Below, one piece after another: positions 8,995 through 17,117 of a stretch of 64,000 nt of DNA. The stretch spans positions 159,730 through 223,729 of the forward strand of contig NZ_SIXF01000007.1 in the NCBI RefSeq assembly GCF_004310665.1, read 5' to 3'. Under the pieces are notes generated by a model. That model had not been told where the DNA came from, made no database searches, and saw only the letters and a list, made by a program, of their open reading frames with translations. The translations under genes and the position numbers were made by a program. How positions within the stretch are numbered: position 1 is the stretch's first letter; each line of letters begins with the position of its first letter. This DNA is from Pedobacter kyonggii. Its GTDB lineage: Bacteria > Bacteroidota > Bacteroidia > Sphingobacteriales > Sphingobacteriaceae.

Positions 8995-10155
8995 GTGGAA
9001 AAGACGATAAATTTAAAAGGAATAACCTGGAACCATAGCCGCGGACTTTTGCCGATGGTGGCTACGGCACAGCGTTTTTCTGAATTGTACCCAAATGTAA
9101 ACATCACCTGGGAGAAAAGGAGTTTGCAGCAATTTGCCGATTTCTCTATCCAGGAGTTGGCAGAACGATTTGATCTGTTGGTAATCGATCATCCATGGGC
9201 AGGTTTTGCAGCGAAAACAAAATCAATCGTGCCTTTGGATCTTTATCTTTCTGAAGATTATCTAAAAGATCAGGAAGAAAATTCAGTAGGTCAATCTTAT
9301 GAAAGTTATTTCTATGATGAACATCTGTGGGCTTTACCGATAGATGCGGCAACTCCTATAGCAGCTTCAAGACCAGATTTACTTGCCGAAAAGGGTTTAG
9401 AATTACCTAAATCATTCGAAGATCTATTGGCACTTGCCGATAATGGTTTGATTGCTTTTGCAGGTATTCCCATCGATGTTTTAATGAATTTTTATACCAT
9501 TTGCTGCTCTTTGGGTGAAGATCCTTGTCAAGGTGATGAGCAGGTGGTTTCTAAGGAAATTGGTGTTAGGGCTTTGCAAATGTACCGTGAACTGGCCTCG
9601 AAAATAGATAAAGCAAACTTCGATAGAAACCCGATCCAGGTTTATGAGGCGATGACTTTAACCGATGAAATTGCTTACTGCCCGTTTGCTTATGGGTATT
9701 CAAACTACTCGCGTAACGGTTATGCACGCAAAACCCTGCATTTCCACGATATGATTTCTTTAGATGGTAAAACCAATCTACGTAGTACACTGGGTGGAAC
9801 AGGTTTAGCCATTTCTGCTAAATGCGAAGCACTGGAGATTGCTGCAAAATATGTAGAATTTGTAGGTTCACCCGCCTGTCAGTCTACCTTGTTTTTTGAG
9901 AGTGGTGGTCAGCCAGGGCATTTGGCCGCATGGAAAAACGAAGAAGTCAACCGCCAGAGTCAGTATTATTTTCTGAATACTTTACCGGCTTTGCAAAGAG
10001 CTTTTCTCCGTCCACGTTACCATGGTTCGATGTATTTTCAAGACCATGCAGGCGATGTGGTGCGCGATTATTTAATAAATGGTGGAGATGAGATTCAGGT
10101 TTTATCAGCTATGAACAAATTATATCAGCAATCTAAAAGTTTAGTGTTATCATGA
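8995..10155 (+). CDS. solute-binding-protein homologue (family 1 type) without a signal peptide
   Basis: The 386-residue product reads like a periplasmic substrate-binding protein of an ABC importer (ITWNHSRGLLPMVATAQRF, then FDLLVIDHPWAGFAA, LGGTGLAISAKCEALEIAAKYVEFV and SGGQPGH near the end), but it starts directly with MEKTINLKGITWNHSRG and has no signal peptide or lipobox. The start is GTG at 8995. No ABC permease or ATPase gene is near. Its stop overlaps the ATG of a class III CoA-transferase (ATGA at 10152), so the two are co-translated. I infer a cytoplasmic ligand-binding or scaffold role, possibly handling an acid or acyl-CoA precursor. Not characterised as far as I can tell. Confidence 0.75.
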   Translation: MEKTINLKGITWNHSRGLLPMVATAQRFSELYPNVNITWEKRSLQQFADFSIQELAERFDLLVIDHPWAGFAAKTKSIVPLDLYLSEDYLKDQEENSVGQSYESYFYDEHLWALPIDAATPIAASRPDLLAEKGLELPKSFEDLLALADNGLIAFAGIPIDVLMNFYTICCSLGEDPCQGDEQVVSKEIGVRALQMYRELASKIDKANFDRNPIQVYEAMTLTDEIAYCPFAYGYSNYSRNGYARKTLHFHDMISLDGKTNLRSTLGGTGLAISAKCEALEIAAKYVEFVGSPACQSTLFFESGGQPGHLAAWKNEEVNRQSQYYFLNTLPALQRAFLRPRYHGSMYFQDHAGDVVRDYLINGGDEIQVLSAMNKLYQQSKSLVLS

Positions 10156-11303
10156 ACAGACCGCTTGAAGGACTTCTGGTTTTAGAGTTTTGTCAATTTT
10201 TGGCAGGACCATCGGCTGGTTTGAAACTGGCCGATTTGGGTGCCCGCGTGATTAAAATCGAACGACCAAAAACAGGCGATGCCTGCAGGTCTTTATCCAT
10301 CAAGAATCTTTTTGTGGATGAAGACAGCCTGCTTTTTCACACCATCAACCGGAATAAAGAAAGTTATACCGCCGATTTAAAAAAACCGGAAGATTTAGAA
10401 AGACTTAAAAAATTAATCAGCAGAGCCGATGTAATGACGCATAATTTCCGTCCTGGTGTGATGGAGAAAATTGGTCTGGATTATGAAAACGTTCAAAAAA
10501 TCAATCCAAAAATTGTTTACGGGATGGTAACCGGATATGGAAGTGAAGGCCCATGGAAAAACAAACCGGGTCAGGATTTATTGGTGCAATCCGTTTCTGG
10601 ATTAACATTTTTATCAGGTGTTGATGTAGACGGACCAGTTCCTTTCGGACTTTCAGTTTCGGATATTATGTGCGGAAATCATTTGGCGCAAGGTATTATG
10701 GCTGCTTTGATCAAAAGGGCAAAAACCAATAAAAGTGTGCTGGTTGAGGTGAGTTTGCTTGAATCCATTTTAGATGTACAGTTTGAAGTATTAACCACCT
10801 ACTTAAACGACGGTGGAAAATTGCCCGATAGAAGCGGAGCAAAAGGCAGTGCACACGCTTATTTAAGCGCTCCTTATGGCATGTACGAAACCAACGATGG
10901 TTATATTGCCATGGCCATGGGCAACCTGCCAAATATCTGCGCGATCATCAATTGCGATATTACCGATCTGTATGTAGAGGCAGGTTCGGCATTCCAAAAC
11001 CGCGATAAATTAATTGTCCGCCTGGCCGAAACCTTTAAAAAAGAAGATACAAAACATTGGGTCGATCTTTTGGAAGGTCATGGTATTTGGTGCGCAGAAG
11101 TATTAAATTATCAAACCGCTACAGCATTGAATACCTATAAAAGCCTACAGATTGAACAGGAACTGGATTTGGATGAAGGCAAAAAAATGAAGACAACTGT
11201 AAGCCCGATTAGATTGGATAATGAAAAGTTATTTGCTTCTAAAGCAGCACCAAAACTTGGTTTTGATACGACTGAGATTAACAGCGAGTTTGAGTTGAGT
11301 TAG
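10152..11303 (+). CDS. class III CoA-transferase (CaiB/BaiF family), first copy
   Basis: The 383-residue protein has the family start [35 protein letters not shown], the NRNKESYTADLKKPED segment, [16 protein letters not shown] and [25 protein letters not shown]. Asp171 in LSVSDIMCG lies where the catalytic aspartate of formyl-CoA transferase sits, so it should be active. The family moves CoA between organic acids through an aspartyl anhydride. It is co-translated with the solute-binding homologue before it, and a clearly related second copy follows at 11399. The acid substrate is unknown. It acts in the cytoplasm. Confidence 0.9.
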   Translation: MNRPLEGLLVLEFCQFLAGPSAGLKLADLGARVIKIERPKTGDACRSLSIKNLFVDEDSLLFHTINRNKESYTADLKKPEDLERLKKLISRADVMTHNFRPGVMEKIGLDYENVQKINPKIVYGMVTGYGSEGPWKNKPGQDLLVQSVSGLTFLSGVDVDGPVPFGLSVSDIMCGNHLAQGIMAALIKRAKTNKSVLVEVSLLESILDVQFEVLTTYLNDGGKLPDRSGAKGSAHAYLSAPYGMYETNDGYIAMAMGNLPNICAIINCDITDLYVEAGSAFQNRDKLIVRLAETFKKEDTKHWVDLLEGHGIWCAEVLNYQTATALNTYKSLQIEQELDLDEGKKMKTTVSPIRLDNEKLFASKAAPKLGFDTTEINSEFELS

Positions 11304-11310
11304 AGTGTGC

Positions 11311-11370
11311 GTCACCCTGAATTTATTTCAGGGTCTATCTAGCAAGAAAGATGCTGAAATAAATTCAGCA
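11311..11370. repeat. paired hairpins, REP-like, between the two CoA-transferase genes
   Basis: CCCTGAA-TTTAT-TTCAGGG (11315-11333) and TGCTGAA-ATAAA-TTCAGCA (11352-11370) are two short palindromes in tandem, starting 11 nt after a stop codon. Similar TCCTGAA/TTCAGGA and CTGAA/TTCAG pairs occur at 27947-28012 and 29948-30033, so this is one repeat family. Confidence 0.75.
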
Positions 11371-11398
11371 TGCCGAGTTAAGAATAAATAAACAAATT

Positions 11399-12562
11399 AT
11401 GCTACCGCTTGAAGATTATTTAGTTATCGATTTCAGCCAGTTCCTATCGGGGCCATCAGCAAGTTTGCGCCTGGCCGATATGGGTGCGCGTGTAATCAAA
11501 ATTGAGCGTTTGGGTGTAGGCGACATTTGCCGTACGCTTTATACCTCGAATCTGATTATGAATGGCGAATCATCTGTTTTTCATGCCATTAACAGGAATA
11601 AAGAAAGTTTTGAAGTTGATTTAAAACGCGAAGAAGATTGTGAAATGGTACGCGAACTGCTTAAAAAAGCAGATGTAATGATCCATAATTTCCGACCAGG
11701 GGTAATGGAGCGCTTGGGTTTCGATTATCAATCCGTTACCGCTTTAAATCCAACCCTAATTTATGGCGAAATTTCAGGCTATGGCAACAACACGGAATGG
11801 AAAAACAAACCCGGACAGGATTTACTTTTACAATCGGTTACCGGCTTAACCGCTTTAACCGGGAATGCCGATAGTGGCCCTGTAGCAATGGGTTTATCCA
11901 TTGTAGATATGTTAGCAGGCGCGCACCTGGCGCAGGGTATCCTGGCCTGTTTATACCGAAAAGCATTAAAAAACGAAGGTGGTTTTGTACAGATCAGCAT
12001 GATGGAATCCGCTTACGATTTCCAGTTTGAAACCATCACTACTTTTATGAACGATGGCGGATCTTTGCCCCAACGTTCTAAAAAGAACAATGCAAATGCA
12101 TATTTAGGGGCTCCTTATGGGATATATCAAACAGAAAACGGATATTTAGCCCTGGCGATGGGTTCAATTCCACAGTTGGGAAATTTACTTGGCTGCGAGA
12201 AATTGGAAGATTACATTGAAATCTCCGAGGCATTCGATAAACGTGATGAGATTAAGACCATTTTGGCCGATCATCTTTTATCGTCGACTACCGAAAAATG
12301 GCTTTCCATTTTAGAACCTGTCGATATTTGGTGTGCAGATGTATTAAACTGGAATGCTTTAATAGCCCACGAGGGTTTTAAGGTGTTGAAAATGGTTCAG
12401 GAAGTGGAAATGATTGATGGTTACAAATACGAAACCACCAGATGCCCGATCCGTATTGATGGAGAATTATTGACTTCAGCAATTGGTTCGCCAAAATTAG
12501 GACAGGATAATGAAAAAATTATCAAAGAATTTATAACACAGCATACCATTGCAAATGCATAA
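11399..12562 (+). CDS. class III CoA-transferase (CaiB/BaiF family), second copy
   Basis: This 387-residue protein is a paralogue of the one at 10152: the same [22 protein letters not shown] opening, [35 protein letters not shown] and [17 protein letters not shown]. The predicted catalytic aspartate is Asp170 in LSIVDMLAG. Both copies also share [24 protein letters not shown] and the late DIWCADVLN segment. The pair may form a heteromer or use two acids in turn. The 3' end overlaps the next gene (ATGCATAA around 12555-12562), so translation is coupled. Tandem CaiB-type genes beside solute-binding homologues are the hallmark of this cluster. Confidence 0.9.
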   Translation: MLPLEDYLVIDFSQFLSGPSASLRLADMGARVIKIERLGVGDICRTLYTSNLIMNGESSVFHAINRNKESFEVDLKREEDCEMVRELLKKADVMIHNFRPGVMERLGFDYQSVTALNPTLIYGEISGYGNNTEWKNKPGQDLLLQSVTGLTALTGNADSGPVAMGLSIVDMLAGAHLAQGILACLYRKALKNEGGFVQISMMESAYDFQFETITTFMNDGGSLPQRSKKNNANAYLGAPYGIYQTENGYLALAMGSIPQLGNLLGCEKLEDYIEISEAFDKRDEIKTILADHLLSSTTEKWLSILEPVDIWCADVLNWNALIAHEGFKVLKMVQEVEMIDGYKYETTRCPIRIDGELLTSAIGSPKLGQDNEKIIKEFITQHTIANA

Positions 12563-13793
12563 CCAAGTAGAAACTTTCAGGATAGCCGTTCGTAAATTTG
12601 CGCCATTTGAAGCTGCCATGCAGAAATTCTGGGAGCAATATTGTATCCGTTCGGGCTGTATACTAAAGTTGGAAATGGTGGTAATGGACCTACACGAACT
12701 TTACGACAGTACCATCACTCAAAAAGGTTTGGCAAAAGGCGATTTTGATATTGCGCACATCAGTACCGATTGGGTTTTGGAAGGCTATTCAGGCAAAGAT
12801 TTCGAAGTTTTAAATCCATACATCAACAAAAACAAACCCGACGATTTCCCGAGGGGATGGAGCAAATCGCTTTTAGGCCTACAGCGCTTCGGCTGGGAAG
12901 TGGTGGGCTTACCATTTCATGATGGACCTGAATGTTTTATTTACCGCAAGGATCTGTTCGAAAACGACACCGAAAAAGCTAATTACTTGACGCAATACGG
13001 AAAAGCCTTAGCAATACCCAAAACCTGGGAAGATTTTCATCAGATTGCCCGCTTTTTTAACCGTCCTGAACAAAATTTATATGGCAGTATTTTCGCCTGT
13101 TATCCCGATGGCCACAATACCGTTTTCGATTTTGCATTGCAATTATGGACGAGGGGCGGTACACTGGTTGATAAAAATGGTTTTATCCAGATCAATACCC
13201 AGGCAGCCATTGATGGTTTAAACTTTTACCGTAAAATCGTTAATGATAAAACTGCTGTTCACCCGAAATCTGCAGCCTTCGAATCCGTAGCCGCAGGAAT
13301 AGCCTTTTCACAAGGTGAAGCCGCCATGATGATCAATTGGTTCGGTTTTGCAGCCATGTGCGAAGTAGATTCGGATTCTAAGGTGAGAGGAAAAATTGAT
13401 GTGGAACGATTGCCATCCGATCCAGGTAAAAAATCAGCTTCGTTAAATGTATATTGGCTTTACACCATTGCAAAGGGTAGTAGAAATAAGGGAGTTGCCT
13501 ATGATTTTCTCCGCTTTGCACTGGCTGCAGAACAGGATAAACAGCTCACGTTAGGAGGAGGGATCGGGTGCAGGATATCGACCTGGAAAGATGAAGAGAT
13601 CAACCAGGCTATTCCTTATTACCATAAATTAGAACAGTTGCACGAGGTGGCCAATATGTTGCCACAGAAACAAAATTGGGCTGCTATTGCCGCCATCATC
13701 GACCAAATGGTTCTACAGGCCATCAATACCGACGATGCTACTGAAGCGCTCATCCAGCGTGCACAGAGCCAGATTAATGAAATTGACAAATGA
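12555..13793 (+). CDS. second solute-binding-protein homologue without a signal peptide
   Basis: I start this at ATG 12555, which overlaps the end of the preceding gene by 8 nt; a TTG at 12549 is possible but weaker. The 412-residue product has family 1 binding-protein features ([81 protein letters not shown]) but begins [15 protein letters not shown] with no export signal. It is only distantly similar to the copy at 8995. It overlaps the Gfo/Idh/MocA gene by 4 bp (ATGA at 13790). It is probably cytoplasmic and works with the CoA-transferases; its ligand is unknown. Confidence 0.75.
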   Translation: MHNQVETFRIAVRKFAPFEAAMQKFWEQYCIRSGCILKLEMVVMDLHELYDSTITQKGLAKGDFDIAHISTDWVLEGYSGKDFEVLNPYINKNKPDDFPRGWSKSLLGLQRFGWEVVGLPFHDGPECFIYRKDLFENDTEKANYLTQYGKALAIPKTWEDFHQIARFFNRPEQNLYGSIFACYPDGHNTVFDFALQLWTRGGTLVDKNGFIQINTQAAIDGLNFYRKIVNDKTAVHPKSAAFESVAAGIAFSQGEAAMMINWFGFAAMCEVDSDSKVRGKIDVERLPSDPGKKSASLNVYWLYTIAKGSRNKGVAYDFLRFALAAEQDKQLTLGGGIGCRISTWKDEEINQAIPYYHKLEQLHEVANMLPQKQNWAAIAAIIDQMVLQAINTDDATEALIQRAQSQINEIDK

Positions 13794-14872
13794 GTATTGA
13801 TATCAAATATAAACCTGAACTACCACAGACCAAGCAACCTATCATTATTATTGGTGCAGGCGGGATAGTGGCAGATGCACATCTTCCAGCGTATAAAATT
13901 GCTGGTTTTGAAGTACATGGCATTGTAAATCGCACAAAAGAGCGGGCACAGAAATTGGCTGATGCTTTTGGAATTCCAAACGTATACAATTCAGTGGCCG
14001 AAGCTGTAAAATTGGCACCAACCAATGCAGTTTACGATTTAACGATCATGCCTGAGCAATACATCGAAACATTAAAGCAGTTGCCCGATGGAAGTGCGGT
14101 GTTAATTCAAAAACCCATGGGCGATGATTTTACACAGGCAAGAGAAATCCTCGAACTCTGCAGAACCAAAAATTTAAAAGCAGCTATAAACTTTCAATTA
14201 CGTTTTGCGCCATTTGTAAGTGCGGCAAAATACATCATTGATAAAGGTTTAATCGGCGAATTATATGATATGGAAGTCCGCGTAACGATTAAAACGCCTT
14301 GGGAGATTTTTCCGCATGTAATTATTCATCCACGTTTAGAAATTCAATACCACAGCATTCATTATGTCGATTTGATCCGTTCATTTTTGGGTAATCCTGA
14401 GAGTATTTTAGCAAAAACCTTAAAACATCCGGCGAAAAGTTTGTCATCATCTCGTTCTACGATTTTATTCGATTATGGAGATACGATGCATGCAGTAATT
14501 AACACCAATCACGATCACGATTTTGGTCCAAATCATCAGGAAAGTTATATTAAATGGGAGGGAACCAAAGGCGCAATAGTTGCTAAAATTGGCCTGTTGA
14601 TGGATTATCCGCATGGGGTACCCGATGTTTTTGAATACTGTATTGTAGAAGACGGAAAAACTCCTGAATGGCAGGCTGTTAAATTAGATGGTTCCTGGTT
14701 TCCAGAAGCATTTATTGGTACAATGGCCAGTTTGATGCGTTATAATGAAGGTTCAAGCGATGTTTTACATACCAGTGTAGAGGATGTGATTCAAACCATG
14801 GCTGTGGTAGAAAGTGCCTACCAATCGAGTGATATTGGTGGCGTAAAGATTAAGGAACGATTAAATAATTAA
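13790..14872 (+). CDS. Gfo/Idh/MocA-family oxidoreductase
   Basis: The 360-residue protein has a Rossmann NAD(P) motif IIIGAGGIVADAHLPAYKIAGFEVHGIVNRT (about residues 19-50), the LIQKPMGDDFTQAREIL segment (the family's EKP is QKP here) and a C-terminal alpha/beta domain with HPRLEIQYHSIHYVDLIRSFLGNPE, where the conserved histidines lie. Such enzymes oxidise sugars, inositols or related cyclic and linear polyols using NAD(P). It is the last gene of a tightly coupled group (8995 to 14872) and overlaps the solute-binding gene by 4 bp. The Glu-to-Gln change in the EKP motif is seen in some family members. The lysine is kept, so activity is likely. Confidence 0.85.
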   Translation: MSIDIKYKPELPQTKQPIIIIGAGGIVADAHLPAYKIAGFEVHGIVNRTKERAQKLADAFGIPNVYNSVAEAVKLAPTNAVYDLTIMPEQYIETLKQLPDGSAVLIQKPMGDDFTQAREILELCRTKNLKAAINFQLRFAPFVSAAKYIIDKGLIGELYDMEVRVTIKTPWEIFPHVIIHPRLEIQYHSIHYVDLIRSFLGNPESILAKTLKHPAKSLSSSRSTILFDYGDTMHAVINTNHDHDFGPNHQESYIKWEGTKGAIVAKIGLLMDYPHGVPDVFEYCIVEDGKTPEWQAVKLDGSWFPEAFIGTMASLMRYNEGSSDVLHTSVEDVIQTMAVVESAYQSSDIGGVKIKERLNN

Positions 14873-15191
14873 ATCCTTATTGTGAGGCAGGGAATAAGCG
14901 AGTAGATGTAATATGATTTAGGAATCGGACAATATATGAACGGATGCTATTTGCAGTTTGAAAGGCCAAAGCACTAAAAACCGTTCCACTTAAATCCAGC
15001 CTAACAAATTTTTCGGAACGCATTGTCAAGGCCAACGCAGTTTCTTTAAAAGAAAACGGCGAAGCCCTCATGAATGCAGCTGAAAACTATAATACAAATG
15101 AATAAATTTTAAGCTGGGCGTTTTGTTTCTTTTGCAGTCAAAAGAAAAGAGCCCGTCTGGCTAAGACAAAGAAAAATTAAAAAATAATAAG
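14873..15191. other. intergenic stretch without a supported gene
   Basis: No convincing gene is present. A 64-codon minus-strand frame (14877-15071) has no recognisable protein features. The right part contains TTTTGTTTCTTTTG and CAAAAGAAAAG around 15120-15150, a T-rich/A-rich pair able to form a hairpin, of the kind scattered through Bacteroidota spacers. Confidence 0.5.
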
Positions 15192-15632
15192 ATGTATTTC
15201 AAATCAACATTTTTTGAAGATTATCAATTACAGGATAAACGTGTAACCTTAGGTCGTACCATAACCGAAACCGATTTTGTAGTTCATGCAGGTCATACCG
15301 GCGATTTCTTCCCCCACCACATGGATGCCGAATGGTGTGCAACACAACCGTTCAAACAAAGAATTGCTCATGGAACCATGATTTTTAGCATTGGGATCGG
15401 TTTAACAGCTTCAGAAATTAACCCTGAAGCCATGAGCAAAGGTTATGATAAATTGCGGTTCGTAAAACCGGTTTTCATTGGCGATACCATTCATTCTGAA
15501 ATCACGATCTCTGAAAAAGGAGAGAGCAAAAGACCCGAATATGGCACCGTAACCGAGCATGTAGAAATCGTTAACCAGCACGGAGAGGTTGTTCTAGTCT
15601 GCGACCATCTTTTGGTGGTGAAGAAAAAGTAA
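15192..15632 (+). CDS. MaoC-like (hot-dog) dehydratase / enoyl-CoA hydratase
   Basis: The 146-residue product is a single hot-dog domain of the (R)-specific enoyl-CoA hydratase type. The hydratase motif is present as [12 protein letters not shown]: Asp38 and His43 have the five-residue spacing of the known catalytic pair. [15 protein letters not shown] and the terminal [22 protein letters not shown] strands complete the fold. It would add or remove water on an acyl-CoA or acyl thioester. This agrees with the CoA-transferases upstream: activate an acid to its CoA ester, then hydrate or dehydrate it. It precedes the sugar symporter, separated by a palindromic repeat. The substrate is unknown. 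Confidence 0.87.
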   Translation: MYFKSTFFEDYQLQDKRVTLGRTITETDFVVHAGHTGDFFPHHMDAEWCATQPFKQRIAHGTMIFSIGIGLTASEINPEAMSKGYDKLRFVKPVFIGDTIHSEITISEKGESKRPEYGTVTEHVEIVNQHGEVVLVCDHLLVVKKK

Positions 15633-15640
15633 GATAAAAT

Positions 15641-15680
15641 CGTCATTGCGAGAAGGAACGACGCGGCAATCTTTTTTGCC
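15641..15680. repeat. partial copy of the CGTCATTGCGAG palindromic repeat
   Basis: CGTCATTGCGAGAAGGAACG followed by GGCAATC is a half-element matching the left arm of the repeat found inside the GH2 gene (6374). No full right arm is seen before the symporter start at 15707. Confidence 0.6.
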
Positions 15681-15706
15681 AATTCAAACAAAAAAAACCA
15701 AATATA

Positions 15707-16999
15707 ATGAACCACAACACACAGCCAGAATTTGTAACTGAGGGCGATCCGTCGTCAGGAAAGAAGTATCTATTACCGTTTATACTCGTAATCAGCTTAT
15801 TTTTTCTTTGGGGAATGGCACATAACCTCGATTCCATCCTGATTCCGCACCTAAAGAAAGCATGTGACCTCAATAACAGACAATCTACGTTGATTGATAC
15901 TTCTGTTTTCTTTGCCTATTTTTTAATGGCTATTCCAGCCGGAATGATTTTGAAAAAGTGGGGTTATAAAGCAACTATGATATCAGGTTTGTTGGCCTTT
16001 GCCTTTGGTGCATTTTTATTTGTTCCTGCCGCCAATAACTTATCATACATTACATTTTTGATTGCGCTTTTCATTATCGGTTGTGGTTTAACCATGCTCG
16101 AAACTTCTGCTAATCCTTATGCTGCTGTATTGGGCGATCCTGTAAAAGCAACAAGTAGATTAAACCTTGCTGCATCTTTCAACGGATTGGCCGCAATGGT
16201 GGCACCCATGATTGGCGGACTGTTTATCCTTTCAGGGAAATCGCACACCAAAGATGAATTAGCGGCCATGACGGAGGCTGGTAGAAACAGTTATTTCTTA
16301 GAAGAGGCAGCATCAGTTAAAACACCATACATTTCCCTTGGCATCGTTTTATTGATAATAGCTGCTGTATTTTACTTTATCCACCTTCCGGAAATTAAAA
16401 CAAAAAGTATTGATGGAGAAGCTAAGGGCAGTTTTTTTGGTGCATTACGCCATAAACACTTAAGATGGGCAGTTGTAGCTCAATTTTTCTATGTTGGTGC
16501 ACAAGTTTGTGTAACCAGCTTTTTCATTAGAATGGCTCAACAAGGCGGGGGATTTGATGAAAAAACAGCGGCGTCTTACTTAGCTATTTATGGCCTTTTA
16601 TTTACGGTAGGCCGTTTCGCAGGAACTGCGATTTTGCATTTTGTATCATCAAATAAACTGCTCGCTATTTATGCGGTAATCTCTATTTTATTGTGTTTAG
16701 TTGCCATTTTAGGGAAAGGTTCTTATGTGGTTTATGCTTTAGGTGCTGTCGGATTCTTTATGTCGGTTATGTTTCCAACCATTTTTGCATTAGGAATCGA
16801 TGGTATAGGTGATGATACTAAACCGGGCTCTTCATGGTTGATCATGTCGATTGTGGGTGGCGCAATTTTACCATTTGGAATGGGTAGTTTAATCGATATG
16901 TATGGTGACAATATTCAGGTCGGTTATAGCATCCCTTTGGTTTGTTTTGTTTTCGTCCTTTATTTCGGCTTACGGGGTTATAAAATTGCACACAAATAA
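15707..16999 (+). CDS. fucP: sugar/H+ symporter of the major facilitator superfamily, FucP (L-fucose permease) type
   Basis: The 430-residue protein has about 12 membrane segments and the FucP-family traits LFFLWGMAHNLDSILIPHLKKACDL, FFAYFLMAIPAGMILKKWGYKATM, CGLTMLETSANPYAAVLGDP and ASRLNLAASFNGLAAMVAPMIGG. FucP homologues carry L-fucose, L-rhamnose-like or other deoxysugars into the cytoplasm with protons. Beside rhamnosidases and an L-fucose-dehydrogenase-like SDR, import of a 6-deoxysugar is the natural role, though Bacteroidota use this family for several sugars. It follows the MaoC gene after a repeat-filled gap, so it may be in the same transcript. The symbol marks the family, not a proven fucose specificity. 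Confidence 0.85.
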   Translation: MNHNTQPEFVTEGDPSSGKKYLLPFILVISLFFLWGMAHNLDSILIPHLKKACDLNNRQSTLIDTSVFFAYFLMAIPAGMILKKWGYKATMISGLLAFAFGAFLFVPAANNLSYITFLIALFIIGCGLTMLETSANPYAAVLGDPVKATSRLNLAASFNGLAAMVAPMIGGLFILSGKSHTKDELAAMTEAGRNSYFLEEAASVKTPYISLGIVLLIIAAVFYFIHLPEIKTKSIDGEAKGSFFGALRHKHLRWAVVAQFFYVGAQVCVTSFFIRMAQQGGGFDEKTAASYLAIYGLLFTVGRFAGTAILHFVSSNKLLAIYAVISILLCLVAILGKGSYVVYALGAVGFFMSVMFPTIFALGIDGIGDDTKPGSSWLIMSIVGGAILPFGMGSLIDMYGDNIQVGYSIPLVCFVFVLYFGLRGYKIAHK

Positions 17000-17008
17000 A
17001 ATTTAACA

Positions 17009-17095
17009 TCATCCGATAGCTATCGGATGCGAGGAGGTACTACGAAGCAATCTATTCTCGAATAAAGATTGTTTCGCGGGTTGAAAGCTACCTTT
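17009..17095. repeat. palindromic repeat between symporter and GH106 gene
   Basis: ATCCGATAGCTATCGGAT (17011-17028) is a perfect palindrome. Downstream, GAAGCAATCT and AAGATTGTTTC form inner arms similar to those of the element in the GH2 gene, so it belongs to the same repeat group. Confidence 0.65.
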
Positions 17096-17117
17096 TGTAT
17101 TTATAAAATAAAAAAAA

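Noticed and set aside
14877-15071. Small minus-strand gene after the Gfo/Idh/MocA gene
   Set aside because: 64 codons in a repeat-like spacer, with no family resemblance that I can defend.
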